DNA of 64,000 nt, from contig NZ_BAABJJ010000010.1 in assembly GCF_039543245.1 (NCBI RefSeq), forward strand, positions 62,001 through 126,000, in the 5' to 3' direction. Numbering within the stretch: the stretch's first letter is position 1; every line of letters starts with the position of its first letter. The translations under genes and the position numbers were made by a program. Positions 1-8,882 of the stretch are shown piece after piece. The notes beneath the pieces were generated by a model. It had not been told where the DNA came from. It searched no databases and saw only the letters and a program-made list of their open reading frames with translations. The DNA is from Algibacter_G agarivorans. Lineage in GTDB: Bacteria > Bacteroidota > Bacteroidia > Flavobacteriales > Flavobacteriaceae.

Positions 1-871
1 CTTTAACAGCAAAATAAACCATGCCATCTGGACCTATTTCTACATCTTCAATACCATTAAAAATAGTAGCGTCATGATCGGAAGGGCCACTTTGAGTTAA
101 TGTCGAGTTTTGTTCAGTTTGATTAGAATTATCTAGAAGAATCCAACTTCCTATACCATTTTTAAGCCCTTTAAAAACATAAAGTTTCCCGCTACTTAAA
201 TCTTGGGCAGCATCGGCTACAAACTTATATAGGTACCCAGGGTTTGAATCTGCACCCTGATACACCGTCCTCGCATTAGTATGGATCGTTACATTTTCAT
301 GGGCAAAGTTACCCATAGCATAGTGCTTACCTACTACAGTTTTAGTAGCAGGGTTAATTTCAATATTCCAACCAAGGTCGTTATAGCCATCAATGGGAGG
401 AAATGTATCGGGAACACTTGCTTCTTCACAGGTAATAACTGTTCCCCAAGAAGTTACAGTGCCTGAGCAATTGGCAGCCGTATTACCAACAGCTGTAAAA
501 TCAAGGTCTTGTGATTTTGTAGTTTGCCATAATTTTGTTGTGCTATTATAATTAATATCAAAAACCATAACACCGCCACCAATTCCAAACGGCGGTGGAA
601 CATCCTCAGAATTAATACTTAAATATCCATTAGCGCTACTACTAGCAATTGGCACATAACCGGTAAAATCTGGTTTAGGTTTAAATAAACCGCCTTCTGT
701 TAAAACATCACCTACTTCAGCAAGTTTTTGAAAAGCATGACTCAATGGAATCACAAATTGCGCTGATGGTGCAACTGGAGTTACCGAAGTAAAATCGTCA
801 ATACTTTGTGCGTATAAGCCATTTACTCCAAGGAAAAAGATTAGGGTTTTTAAGGGTAATTTTGTTTTCAT
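1..871 (-). CDS. PhoX-family (DUF839) phosphatase, 3' end cut by window edge
   Basis: This reading frame starts at the ATG at 871-869 and stays open to the window edge, so the C-terminal part is missing. About 290 residues are visible. The first 22 form a Sec signal peptide (MKTKLPLKTLIFFLG...YAQ), so the protein is exported. The central stretch SWGTVITCEE, followed by NPGYLYKFV, SGKLYVFKG and FNGIEDVEIGPDG, matches the PhoX/DUF839 beta-propeller phosphatase family, which in characterised members is a Ca/Fe-dependent alkaline phosphatase. The Glu-Glu of TCEE corresponds to metal ligands in PhoX. It is separated from leuB by the leuB terminator and is probably its own transcription unit. The family call is firm; substrate and phosphate regulation cannot be read from the sequence. 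Confidence 0.82.
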   Translation of the reverse strand, partial: MKTKLPLKTLIFFLGVNGLYAQSIDDFTSVTPVAPSAQFVIPLSHAFQKLAEVGDVLTEGGLFKPKPDFTGYVPIASSSANGYLSINSEDVPPPFGIGGGVMVFDINYNSTTKLWQTTKSQDLDFTAVGNTAANCSGTVTSWGTVITCEEASVPDTFPPIDGYNDLGWNIEINPATKTVVGKHYAMGNFAHENVTIHTNARTVYQGADSNPGYLYKFVADAAQDLSSGKLYVFKGLKNGIGSWILLDNSNQTEQNSTLTQSGPSDHDATIFNGIEDVEIGPDGMVYFAVK

Positions 872-944
872 ATTTGGTAAGTTAAAGGTTGTTAGAAAGT
901 TACGAAATGTTTTTAAATTCACCAATCTTAATACAAAGCCTTTA

Positions 945-986
945 AACAAAAAAAAGACCTGCCAAGTTGTAAACTTTGACAGGTCT
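945..986 (-). terminator. Intrinsic terminator of the leu operon
   Basis: On the minus strand an interrupted stem (AGACCTG / CAGGTCT, continuing as CAAAGTT / AACTTGG-like pairing) is followed at once by a run of eight T residues (positions 954-947). It lies 22 bp downstream of the leuB stop codon. The plus strand has no T-run after the hairpin, so it works for leuB only. Confidence 0.85.
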
Positions 987-1008
987 CTGATAAAATATTT
1001 TATACTTA

Positions 1009-2067
1009 TTAGATATTAGCAGCTAACCAATCCCCTACTTCTTTGGTTCCGTAAGCTTTTCCGCCATCGGCTAAATCTTCAGTAACAATACCTTCAGCTA
1101 ATGCTTTATTTACTGCATTTCTAATAGCCTTACCTTCTTCTGGTAAATTAAAGGCAGTTTCAAACATCATAGCAGCCGATAAAACCGTTGCCATTGGATT
1201 AGCAATGTTTAGTCCAGTTGCTTGTGGATAAGACCCGTGGATAGGCTCAAATAAAGCTGCATCAGTTCCCATAGATGCCGATGGCATTAATCCCATAGAT
1301 CCTGAAATTACAGAGGCCTCATCAGTTAAAATATCACCGAATAAGTTTTCAGTAATTAACACATCATAGCTATTTGGCCATTGTACCAAACGCATTGCCA
1401 CAGCATCAACAAACTCGTAACTTACTTCTACTTCTGGATAGTCTTTTTCCATAGCTTGCACGGTTTCTCTCCATAAACGAGACGTTTCTAATACATTGGC
1501 TTTATCAACACAACACAGTTTTTTAGAACGTGTCATAGCTAATTCAAAACCTTTTTTTGCTAAACGCTGTACTTCTGCTCTCGTGTAAACACAATTGTCA
1601 AAAGCCGTTTCTCCATTGTCTCTTCTACCTTTTTCACCAAAGTAAATACCACCAGTTAATTCTCTTAAGAATACTAAATCGGTACCTTCAATACGCTCCT
1701 GTTTTAAAGGCGATTTGTCTAATAACGAAGGAAACGTAAACGTTGGACGCACATTAGCGAACAGACCTAATTTTTTACGCATTTTTAATAAACCTTGCTC
1801 AGGGCGTACCTTTGCAGAAGGATCATTGTCATATCTTGGGTGCCCAATAGCGCCAAATAATACGGCATCAGCAGCCACACAAACATCGTGAGTACTGTCT
1901 GGGTATGGTTCTCCAACTGCATCAATAGCTGCAGCTCCTGTTAAAGCTGGTTTCCAAGTAATGTCATGTCCAAATTTCTTTGCTACAGCATCACTTACTT
2001 TTACAGCTTGATCTATAACTTCTGGTCCTATACCGTCTCCGGCTAAAAGCGCAATGTTAAATTTCAT
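1009..2067 (-). CDS. leuB: 3-isopropylmalate dehydrogenase
   Basis: Converts 3-isopropylmalate to 2-oxoisocaproate (via oxidative decarboxylation with NAD) in cytoplasmic leucine synthesis. At 352 residues it has the normal family length. Visible signatures are the substrate-binding LLKMRKKLGLFANVRP stretch (residues 93-108), RELTGGIYFGE (135-145), the metal-binding NLFGDILTDEAS (241-252) and the NAD-selecting EPIHGSYP (274-281). It is the last gene of the leuC-leuD-leuA-like-leuB operon. A 288 bp repeat-containing spacer separates it from the leuA-like gene, and an intrinsic terminator follows it. Nothing is missing or unusual in the protein. Confidence 0.96.
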   Translation of the reverse strand: MKFNIALLAGDGIGPEVIDQAVKVSDAVAKKFGHDITWKPALTGAAAIDAVGEPYPDSTHDVCVAADAVLFGAIGHPRYDNDPSAKVRPEQGLLKMRKKLGLFANVRPTFTFPSLLDKSPLKQERIEGTDLVFLRELTGGIYFGEKGRRDNGETAFDNCVYTRAEVQRLAKKGFELAMTRSKKLCCVDKANVLETSRLWRETVQAMEKDYPEVEVSYEFVDAVAMRLVQWPNSYDVLITENLFGDILTDEASVISGSMGLMPSASMGTDAALFEPIHGSYPQATGLNIANPMATVLSAAMMFETAFNLPEEGKAIRNAVNKALAEGIVTEDLADGGKAYGTKEVGDWLAANI

Positions 2068-2355
2068 TGTTTTATAATTTAATTTTCAAATATTTTTTAA
2101 TTCTCTTTGGCGCCGGCAGGCAGCCCTAACGCACGTTCGTCCTCAATTGTCAATCTTAGTCCCACTGTAAAGCCTTATCTGCAAACCAAAAAACTTCAAG
2201 CTCTTAATTTACAACCCACCCCTAACCCCCTCCAAGGAGGGGAAAGCTTACTCTTGTGTATTTATTTTCGTTAACATTATAACCTAATCCTTAATCTATA
2301 AGTCAAATATTATCCAGGAATAAGCTAACTTCATTACTGAAACTTCCAACTTCTC
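2068..2355. repeat. Operon-internal spacer with GGAGG-type palindromic repeat
   Basis: This 288 bp gap between the leuA-like gene and leuB contains no plausible gene. It holds a perfect palindrome, CCCCTCC-AA-GGAGGGG, at 2227-2242, inside a longer unit (about 2214-2247) that recurs at 4555-4587 and, in diverged form, inside hisIE at 9921-9953. The remainder is a GC-richer patch (2107-2135) of unknown origin and AT-rich sequence. Confidence 0.7.
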
Positions 2356-3882
2356 CTAACTCACAATAATATTCAACATTTTCTCGGTAGCTTTTATGGC
2401 CGAAACTGTTTGATCACAATCCAAACCACGCGTTTTAAATTCTCGCTCAGGATTTTTCCAAGTAATAATCGTTTCACATAAAGCATCCGATCGACTTCCT
2501 GGAGGAATCCTAACAGCATAATCTACCAAATCTGGTAAAATAATAGCCGCTTTTTTCTTTTTGAATACACTTCTAATAGCATTTATAAAAGCATCAAATT
2601 GACCATCACCTTGTGCGTGCTCTTCAAAAGTTTCATCTTCAATGCTTATAGAAACCGTTGTTGAAGGTTTTAGACCTTTAGAATGTGTCAATACATAAGA
2701 ATTGACCTTTACCTTTTCTTCGTATGTTCTATCTAAAACATCTGAAATTATATAAGGTAAGTCTTCTTTAGAAACCACTTGTTTTTTATCACCCAACTCA
2801 ATAATACGCTGGGTTACTTTTTTTAAGTCTTCATCATTCAATTGAAGCCCTAATTCCTGTAAGTTCTTTTGGATATTTGCTTTTCCTGAAGCTTTACCTA
2901 ACGCATATTTTCGTTTTCTTCCAAAGCGTTCAGGTAATAAATCACTGAAATACAAATTCTTCTTATTATCACCATCAGCATGAATTCCAGCTGTTTGTGT
3001 AAATACATTAGCGCCAACAACAGGTTTGTTTGAAGGAATCATAACACCCGAAAAAGTTTCAACCAATTTACTTATGGTATATAAAAAGGTTTCGTTTACA
3101 CCAATCTTAATATCCGGCATAAAATCATTTATAACAGCAATAGTACTCGCCATAGGTGCATTTCCTGCACGTTCACCCATGCCATTAATTGTTAAATGCA
3201 AACCGTCAGCTCCTGCTTTTATTGCTTCCATAACATTAGAAACGCCTAAATCATAATCATTATGTGCATGAAAATCGAAATGCAAGCTTGGATATTTATC
3301 TTTAATTTCTTTTACAAAATCGAAAGATTCTTGAGGTGTTAATACTCCCAAAGTATCTGGAAGCATAATGCGTTTTACTGGCTGAGTGGACAAAAATTCT
3401 AAAAATTCAAAAACATAAGCTTTAGAATTTCGCATGCCATTACTCCAATCTTCTAGATAGATATTGGTTACAATATCATTTACATTCGCAAAATCTATAT
3501 TTTCTTTTATTTCTTTAAAATGCTGATTTGGAGTCTTTTTAAGCTGGTGAGTTAAATGGTTTAACGAACCTTTAGTTAGTAAATTCTGAACTTTTGCTCC
3601 CGCTTCCAACATCCATTTTATGGATACACCCTTATCAACAAAAGTTAAAACTTCAACTGCATTTAAATAATTGTTTTCGGAAGCCCATTCAGTAACATCT
3701 TTAACCGCTTGAAGTTCACCTTCAGATACACGGGCCGATGCAATTTCAATACGATCAACTTTTAATTCTTCTAATAAAAGCTTTGCAATAGTAAGTTTCT
3801 CAGATGCAGAAAACGACACACTCGAGGTTTGTTCACCATCGCGTAATGTCGTATCCATTATTTCTATGCGTTTCACTGCCAT
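2356..3882 (-). CDS. LeuA-family alpha-isopropylmalate/citramalate synthase
   Basis: A DRE-TIM metallolyase of 508 residues. The N-terminal barrel carries DTTLRDGEQ (residues 10-18), HAHNDYDLG (about 207-215) and GERAGNAPMAS, which supply the metal ligands and catalytic residues of the family. Residues from about 375 to the end form a LeuA-type regulatory domain. Within leuC-leuD-X-leuB the simplest role is condensation of acetyl-CoA with 2-oxoisovalerate to give 2-isopropylmalate. The protein is, however, of the divergent group that also contains (R)-citramalate synthases (pyruvate as acceptor, isoleucine route), so the acceptor substrate is not settled. It is followed 3 bp upstream by leuD and is clearly in the same transcript. 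Confidence 0.85.
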   Translation of the reverse strand: MAVKRIEIMDTTLRDGEQTSSVSFSASEKLTIAKLLLEELKVDRIEIASARVSEGELQAVKDVTEWASENNYLNAVEVLTFVDKGVSIKWMLEAGAKVQNLLTKGSLNHLTHQLKKTPNQHFKEIKENIDFANVNDIVTNIYLEDWSNGMRNSKAYVFEFLEFLSTQPVKRIMLPDTLGVLTPQESFDFVKEIKDKYPSLHFDFHAHNDYDLGVSNVMEAIKAGADGLHLTINGMGERAGNAPMASTIAVINDFMPDIKIGVNETFLYTISKLVETFSGVMIPSNKPVVGANVFTQTAGIHADGDNKKNLYFSDLLPERFGRKRKYALGKASGKANIQKNLQELGLQLNDEDLKKVTQRIIELGDKKQVVSKEDLPYIISDVLDRTYEEKVKVNSYVLTHSKGLKPSTTVSISIEDETFEEHAQGDGQFDAFINAIRSVFKKKKAAIILPDLVDYAVRIPPGSRSDALCETIITWKNPEREFKTRGLDCDQTVSAIKATEKMLNIIVS

Positions 3883-3885
3883 TTT

Positions 3886-4482
3886 TTAGAAAGGACGAGA
3901 TTCTGTAAACGTTTCTATCTCACTTTTCATGCTTTGTAAATAGTCGATATCATCAAAACCATTTAACATATTTCCTTTTTTGTAACCATTAATATCAAAA
4001 GATTCTTGAGTTCCTGATGACAACAAGGTAATGGTTTGCGCCTCTAAATTAATTTCCAATTCAGTTTTTGGATCAGCATAAATAGCTTCAAAAATTTCAT
4101 CAGCAAATTCTGGACTGATCTGTACTGGTAAAACACCAATATTCAAACAGTTATTTTTAAAAATATCAGCAAAGAAACTTGACACCACACAACGGAAACC
4201 ATAATCGTAAACCGCCCAAGCAGCATGCTCTCTAGAAGATCCAGAACCAAAGTTCTTTCCTCCTACTAGTATTTTCCCTGTGTAGATTGGATTGTTTAAA
4301 ATAAAATCTTCTTTAGGTGTATTGTCGCCGTTATATCTCCAATCACGGAATAAATTATCGCCAAAACCATCACGTGTTGTAGCTTTTAAGAAACGTGCTG
4401 GTATAATTTGATCTGTATCTACATTCTCAATTGGTAATGGAACTGCAGTACTCGTTAATGTTGTAAATTTATCGTAAGCCAT
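3886..4482 (-). CDS. leuD: 3-isopropylmalate dehydratase small subunit
   Basis: Small (swivel-domain) subunit of isopropylmalate isomerase, which works with LeuC to convert 2- to 3-isopropylmalate. At 198 residues it is typical in length. Family motifs are VDTDQIIPARFL (residues 21-32), the GGKNFGSGSSREHAAWA stretch (about 75-91), where the substrate is bound, and NNCLNIGVLP. The leuA-like gene begins 3 bp after its stop; leuC lies 101 bp upstream across a repeat-containing spacer. Confidence 0.96.
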   Translation of the reverse strand: MAYDKFTTLTSTAVPLPIENVDTDQIIPARFLKATTRDGFGDNLFRDWRYNGDNTPKEDFILNNPIYTGKILVGGKNFGSGSSREHAAWAVYDYGFRCVVSSFFADIFKNNCLNIGVLPVQISPEFADEIFEAIYADPKTELEINLEAQTITLLSSGTQESFDINGYKKGNMLNGFDDIDYLQSMKSEIETFTESRPF

Positions 4483-4583
4483 TTTTTTTAGTTTTCAGTC
4501 GCGGTTTTCAGTCGCAGTTTGTTTATAGTTATTCATTATCAATTATAACTCCAATCAAGCTTCCCCTTTGGGGACTGAGGGGA
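4483..4583. repeat. leuC-leuD spacer with short tandem and GGAGG-family repeat
   Basis: The spacer holds a short tandem duplication (GTTTTCAGTCGC at 4491-4502 and 4503-4515) and, at 4556-4582, a diverged copy of the palindromic repeat seen at 2214-2247. The shared core is AAGCTT followed by CCCC..GGGG and a second GGGG. It shows no gene or promoter. Confidence 0.55.
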
Positions 4584-5978
4584 TTATAGTAATTCTCTTG
4601 GATCTGTAACGACTCCTGTTACCGCTGCTGCTGCTGCAACTAACGGACTAGCCAATAACGTTCTTGATCCAGGTCCTTGACGTCCTTCAAAGTTTCTATT
4701 TGATGTACTTACAGCATATTTACCTGCAGGTACTTTATCATCATTCATTGCTAAACAAGCTGAACAACCCGGTTCTCTTAAAACAAAACCAGCAGTTTCA
4801 AAAATATCTAACAACCCTTCTTCTTTAATCTTAGCTTCAACAATATGTGATCCTGGAACTAGCCAAGCGGTTACGTTATCTGCTTTTTGTCGTCCTTTTA
4901 CAATAGATGCAAAGGCTCTAAAATCTTCAATACGTCCATTAGTACAACTACCAATAAACACATAATCGATTTTTTTACCAATCATTTGCTCATCTTCTGC
5001 ATACCCCATATAAGCTAAAGACTTATCGTAAGTGGCTTTACCACCTTCAACAGATTCAGCTGATGGAATATTTTTTGAAATCCCCATCCCCATACCTGGA
5101 TTTGTACCATAGGTAATCATAGGCTCAATATCTGCGGCATTGAATACTAATTCTTTATCAAAAGACGCACCTTCATCCGTTTTCAAGGTTTTCCAGTAAG
5201 TCATGGCTGTGTCCCAATCTGCTCCTTTAGGTGTCATGGCACGACCTTTAATGTACTCGAATGTTTTTTCATCTGGAGCAATCATTCCACCACGAGCACC
5301 CATCTCTATAGATAAGTTACAAACGGTCATACGGCCTTCCATAGTCATGTTTTCAAAAACATCACCTGCATATTCAACAAAATATCCTGTTGCACCAGAA
5401 GTTGTTAATTGTGAAATAATATATAAACCAACATCTTTTGGAGTAACGCCTTTACTTAATGGCCCATTAATGCTAATGCGCATTTTTTTAGGCTTAGGTT
5501 GCATGATACACTGCGTTGTTAATACCATTTCTACTTCCGAAGTACCAATACCAAAAGCAATAGCACCAAAAGCACCATGTGTAGATGTATGTGAATCTCC
5601 ACAAACAATAGTTGCTCCGGGAAGTGTAATACCATTTTCTGGGCCTACAACGTGAACAATTCCATTATTTTGGTGTCCTAATCCCCAGTGGCTAATACCA
5701 TATTCATTTGCATTATCTTCTAATGTTTTTAATTGATTAGCAGATAGTGGATCTTGAACTGGTAAATGTTGATTGATTGTTGGCGTGTTATGATCGGCAA
5801 CAGCAAACGTCTTTTTTGGATACAAAACACTTAAACCTCTACTCTTTAAACCTACAAAAGCCACAGGGCTTGTAACTTCGTGAATTAGGTGACGGTCTAT
5901 ATAAAACACATCTGGTCCATCTGCAATGTTTCTCACAACATGCGAATCCCACACTTTGTCAAATAATGTACTACTCAT
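4584..5978 (-). CDS. leuC: 3-isopropylmalate dehydratase large subunit
   Basis: Large, iron-sulfur subunit of isopropylmalate isomerase. The Cys ligands of the 4Fe-4S cluster sit in IGSCTNGR and GCSACLAMN, as in aconitases. The open frame extends upstream to 6032, but that start lies inside the -7 promoter box at 6030-6037, so the ATG at 5978-5976 (protein MSSTLFDKVWDSH..., 464 residues, the usual family N-terminus) is the true start. It is the first gene of the leu operon. The 5' leader is only about 45 nt and holds one weak hairpin (ATAGCTT/AAAGCTAT) but no leucine leader peptide. Confidence 0.96.
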   Translation of the reverse strand: MSSTLFDKVWDSHVVRNIADGPDVFYIDRHLIHEVTSPVAFVGLKSRGLSVLYPKKTFAVADHNTPTINQHLPVQDPLSANQLKTLEDNANEYGISHWGLGHQNNGIVHVVGPENGITLPGATIVCGDSHTSTHGAFGAIAFGIGTSEVEMVLTTQCIMQPKPKKMRISINGPLSKGVTPKDVGLYIISQLTTSGATGYFVEYAGDVFENMTMEGRMTVCNLSIEMGARGGMIAPDEKTFEYIKGRAMTPKGADWDTAMTYWKTLKTDEGASFDKELVFNAADIEPMITYGTNPGMGMGISKNIPSAESVEGGKATYDKSLAYMGYAEDEQMIGKKIDYVFIGSCTNGRIEDFRAFASIVKGRQKADNVTAWLVPGSHIVEAKIKEEGLLDIFETAGFVLREPGCSACLAMNDDKVPAGKYAVSTSNRNFEGRQGPGSRTLLASPLVAAAAAVTGVVTDPRELL

Positions 5979-6029
5979 AAAAATTTTAAATTTTGTATTA
6001 AAATAGCTTTTAGAAGCTATAAAGCTTAA

Positions 6030-6060
6030 CAAATTTAGATTTTATTACAGTATTTCAAAA
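6030..6060 (-). promoter_or_regulatory. Promoter of the leuCDAB operon
   Basis: On the minus strand TTTTG (6060-6056) and TAAATTTG (6037-6030) are 18 bp apart. Both match the Bacteroidetes primary sigma consensus (-33 TTTG, -7 TAnnTTTG). Transcription would start near 6024, giving a leader of about 45 nt before leuC. Confidence 0.7.
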
Positions 6061-6170
6061 CTTTAAGACGCCTTGTTATTGAATTTTTATAAAATTGCCA
6101 ATGGAAACTTTATAAATTGAATTATCTTCAACAGATTAACAAAAATGGTTACAATATTTAATCAATAATA

Positions 6171-6554
6171 TCACAGCCTGTCTTTTACATATTCCACCTG
6201 TATTTTACCATGTGGCAAGGGTTTTCCGTTTGGTCCAATATTCACCATAACAATATTTGAAATAGTAATAATGGTTTCTCTGGTCATCATATTTCTTACC
6301 TCTGCACTTAATGTAAGAGAGGCTTTACCAAAAGCTACAACTTCAACACCAATTTCTATGATATCGCCTTGTTTGGCAGAAGCTTGAAAATCAATCTCAC
6401 TCATATATTTAGTAACCACTTTGCTATTTTCCAATTGTACGATAGAATATAGTGCAGCTTCCTCATCAATCCATTCTAACAACCTGCCTCCAAAAAGCGT
6501 TTCATTCGCATTTAAATCTTCGGGTTTAATCCATTTTCTTGTATGAAATCTCAT
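6171..6554 (-). CDS. Hotdog-fold acyl-CoA thioesterase
   Basis: A single-domain hotdog protein of 127 residues, of the YciA/ACOT acyl-CoA hydrolase type. It has the usual N-terminal block with N(ET)LFGGRLLEWIDEEAA (about 17-34), where family members carry the catalytic Asn/Asp, and the following YMSEIDFQ strand. It would hydrolyse acyl-CoA to free acid and CoA in the cytoplasm. The chain-length preference cannot be predicted. It stands alone: the upstream 257 bp carry its probable promoter region and a TGTATTTC-type box at 6624-6636. The leu promoter lies downstream. Confidence 0.86.
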   Translation of the reverse strand: MRFHTRKWIKPEDLNANETLFGGRLLEWIDEEAALYSIVQLENSKVVTKYMSEIDFQASAKQGDIIEIGVEVVAFGKASLTLSAEVRNMMTRETIITISNIVMVNIGPNGKPLPHGKIQVEYVKDRL

Positions 6555-6811
6555 AATATTATTAATGTTTTTTATTTATGATGCACTAAAATAGCTTCTT
6601 TATGTTTCCAATACATTGAACTTTTGACGAAATACACCGAAAAATTAGAGTGATTATTTTCATGAAAAAATTCATTTTATAAGAAGCGTCAACAGCTATA
6701 AATCTGAATTTAAATTAAAAATTAAAGATAGAAAAAACTTTAATGTTAATAACCTCGTTAATAATTATGAAGTTAATCAGCAAAATCTAGTATTAATAAT
6801 CGATATTTTTA
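6555..6811. other. Divergent intergenic region with a TGTATTTC box
   Basis: This 257 bp region lies between the divergently read thioesterase gene (minus) and the 6812 gene (plus). No gene is seen. The minus-strand sequence TGTATTTCGTCAA (6636-6624) closely matches boxes at 51039-51051 and 51088-51100 upstream of the lyase gene, and one at 30447-30459. The rest is AT-rich. Confidence 0.4.
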
Positions 6812-7243
6812 ATGAAAATCTACAAAATGGACTCTAGACAATTTAATCTTAAAAGTATTCGACCAGATATTTTAAGTACTACTATTAATGACAACATGAG
6901 TGCTGATGAGCGTTTTCAGAATTTAGTATTACGCCCCATTATCAAATTTCAGAATGATTTACTTATTGAAGTATTTAGAAATTACATTGAAAAGCATAAA
7001 TCTGTTTTTTATGATTTGTCTTTGGAAAAACGTCTGGATTATATAGAAAATGCCATTCAAAAAGACATGAAACTTCGCAACTCTATGAAAGGCATGATTA
7101 TAGGTCATTTTACAGTTGCAGAATATGGTATTTATATTGAAAATTCATCAGCATTAAATAAGCGTATGATGAATCTTGTTAAAGACCGTTTACTAAGTCA
7201 TATTCAATTGTTTGAAAAGCCTGAATTATTGGCTGCGGTTTAG
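6812..7243 (+). CDS. Conserved flavobacterial protein of unknown function
   Basis: Encodes 143 residues, soluble, with no signal peptide or membrane segment. It is rich in predicted helix (LIEVFRNYIEKHK, EKRLDYIENAIQKD, RMMNLVKDRLLSHIQ). Relatives are common in flavobacteria and are often labelled glyoxalase by automatic transfer, but I see no vicinal-oxygen-chelate metal motif, so that label is not supported. The protein may start at the second ATG (6827, MDSRQFNL), which resembles how relatives begin. Its stop codon directly abuts the stop of the convergent DUF2461 gene at 7244. Confidence 0.7.
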   Translation: MKIYKMDSRQFNLKSIRPDILSTTINDNMSADERFQNLVLRPIIKFQNDLLIEVFRNYIEKHKSVFYDLSLEKRLDYIENAIQKDMKLRNSMKGMIIGHFTVAEYGIYIENSSALNKRMMNLVKDRLLSHIQLFEKPELLAAV

Positions 7244-7927
7244 TTATTCAATCAAAGAAACCCCATTCAAATCAGTAGTTAACACATCACTCATATAATC
7301 AAAAAATGGGCGGATGACTTTAAAAGCGTTATCAATTTCGCTTAAAAAGTTGGCATCTAAAACTTCTTTATCTGTATATTTCTTGGTAAAAATGTATTGT
7401 TTCTTTTTTATTAAATCAATCGCTTTATGGTCTTTATCAAAGCCTCTAGGAGCCGTTTTAACTTCGTCTCCCACAAAAGCATCTCCCCAAATGCTACTAA
7501 ATTTTTCATTAGATAAGATGTCTCTTATCTCAGAATCATCCATTTCAAATTCTTTACGAATTCTCAATAAATCAGCTGGTGCAGGTTCCCAAAAACCAGT
7601 TGCTATAAAGCTTTCATTATCGGGCTGAATATGTAGATAATACCCACCTCTTAGTCGTGGTTTTGTTCTATGAAACGAACCTCCAAAATGGGTTTTATAA
7701 GGTAATTTGTTCTTTGAAAAACGTACATCTCTATAAATCCTAAAAATCTTGAGTTTATCAATCTCATCATGAGCATTCAGGTTTTCTAAAATCCTATTAT
7801 AAACTTCTTTTACTTCTTTTTCAATCGCCTTGAATTCTGGTTTGTTTTCATTAAACCAATCCCGGTTATTATTCTTTTCTAATTTTTTAAAAAATGTGAA
7901 GACTGATTTTGGTATTGATTTACTCAT
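7244..7927 (-). CDS. DUF2461 (TIGR02453) family protein
   Basis: A cytoplasmic protein of 227 residues from the ATG at 7927. An upstream in-frame ATG at 7963 is possible but gives a hydrophobic N-terminus that is unusual for the family. It shows the DUF2461 pattern: an N-terminal FFKKLEKNNNRDWFNENK, then FRIYRDVRFSKNKLPYKTHFGG, then a region describing the GGYYLHIQPD strand and a basic C-terminal half. No enzymatic activity is established for the family. The gene is convergent with its downstream neighbour, with zero spacing between the two stop codons. Confidence 0.85.
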   Translation of the reverse strand: MSKSIPKSVFTFFKKLEKNNNRDWFNENKPEFKAIEKEVKEVYNRILENLNAHDEIDKLKIFRIYRDVRFSKNKLPYKTHFGGSFHRTKPRLRGGYYLHIQPDNESFIATGFWEPAPADLLRIRKEFEMDDSEIRDILSNEKFSSIWGDAFVGDEVKTAPRGFDKDHKAIDLIKKKQYIFTKKYTDKEVLDANFLSEIDNAFKVIRPFFDYMSDVLTTDLNGVSLIE

Positions 7928-8010
7928 ATTGATTTTGTTTATGAAAAATGAAATTATTATCACAAATTAATAGTCTAGAGAATGTCAGGTAAATTACAAA
8001 AATCAGCTAA

Positions 8011-8787
8011 CTATTCAAACTCGATGGTGTTAAGAATTAGCCCAGAAGCAGGAGCAATATAATTCATTTTACAAGTGCTATTTGGCAGTAAACTAACTCT
8101 AATATCTTCTAACGTCAATTTGCCTTTTCCTAAATCTATAAGTGTCCCCATCATCAATCGAATTTGATTTCGCATAAAACCCTTTCCTTTTACTCGAAGT
8201 ATATATGATTTTTCAGGAAAATAATTAGCGGTATATATGGTGTTCTCAACTAATTCGCATAGTAAAACCTCACGATTATAAATGCCGTTATCGGTTGGTT
8301 TATAGCAATAGGTTTTAAAATAATGTTCGCCTTGAAACAACTTAGCCCCTTCTTTCATAATTTCAATATCCAAATCATCAAGAATCGTAGTCATTATGGG
8401 AGCGCAAAATGGATGATTTTTTTGTCCGTAGGAAAACAAATAAAGATATTCCTTAATTTTTGAATGATTGATAATGTTGAATGTTTCATCAACTTCACGA
8501 ATACTTAAGGCACGGATATCTTGAGGTAAGTTATGATTGAATAAGTCTAAAAAAGCTGTTTGGTCCTCAATGGGTTCTTTTAAAAATAATTCAAAAGCCG
8601 CACTCTCTGCAGAAACCATGGCATCTGTTCTGCCAGAACTTAAACTTTTAAATGTTTTTCCTTCTAATATAAAATTCAGCGTTCTATCTACCATTAAATG
8701 CAAGGTCTTAACAGTTGGCTGCTTTTGCCACCCGTGAAAACGATAGCCTAAATACTGAATATTAATAACGTAAAAGTACTTTTTCAT
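8011..8787 (-). CDS. TruA-family tRNA pseudouridine synthase, divergent paralogue
   Basis: A 258-residue protein with the TruA fold. The N-terminal YLGYRFHGWQKQP (about 12-24) and SGRTDAMVSAES (about 51-62) correspond to the YDGTxFxGWQ and GRTDxGVHA motifs of TruA. The catalytic Asp is kept, but the following GVHA is changed to MVSA, and the C-terminal GKGFMRNQIRLMMGTL is typical. It should isomerise a tRNA uridine, but the altered catalytic loop suggests a secondary paralogue, not the main enzyme for positions 38-40. It is a single gene, divergent from the small membrane protein gene at 8883. Confidence 0.82.
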   Translation of the reverse strand: MKKYFYVINIQYLGYRFHGWQKQPTVKTLHLMVDRTLNFILEGKTFKSLSSGRTDAMVSAESAAFELFLKEPIEDQTAFLDLFNHNLPQDIRALSIREVDETFNIINHSKIKEYLYLFSYGQKNHPFCAPIMTTILDDLDIEIMKEGAKLFQGEHYFKTYCYKPTDNGIYNREVLLCELVENTIYTANYFPEKSYILRVKGKGFMRNQIRLMMGTLIDLGKGKLTLEDIRVSLLPNSTCKMNYIAPASGLILNTIEFE

Positions 8788-8882
8788 TTGGTTTAAATAG
8801 GTTCGGAAATTAGGCTATTTAATTAAGTGTGACAAAAAATTTATAACTTGTATTACTTTTTACTAACTAAAAACCGAAAATT

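Noticed and set aside
5203..5655. 150-codon open frame antisense to leuC
   Set aside because: It lies fully inside leuC on the other strand, has low-complexity composition typical of reverse-complement frames and no start signal.
5979..6024. Possible leucine leader peptide before leuC
   Set aside because: The leader is only about 45 nt, has no Leu-rich frame and no terminator, unlike the his leader.
5979..6032. N-terminal extension of LeuC starting at 6032
   Set aside because: The upstream ATG lies within the -7 promoter box, and the extension is not part of the family N-terminus.
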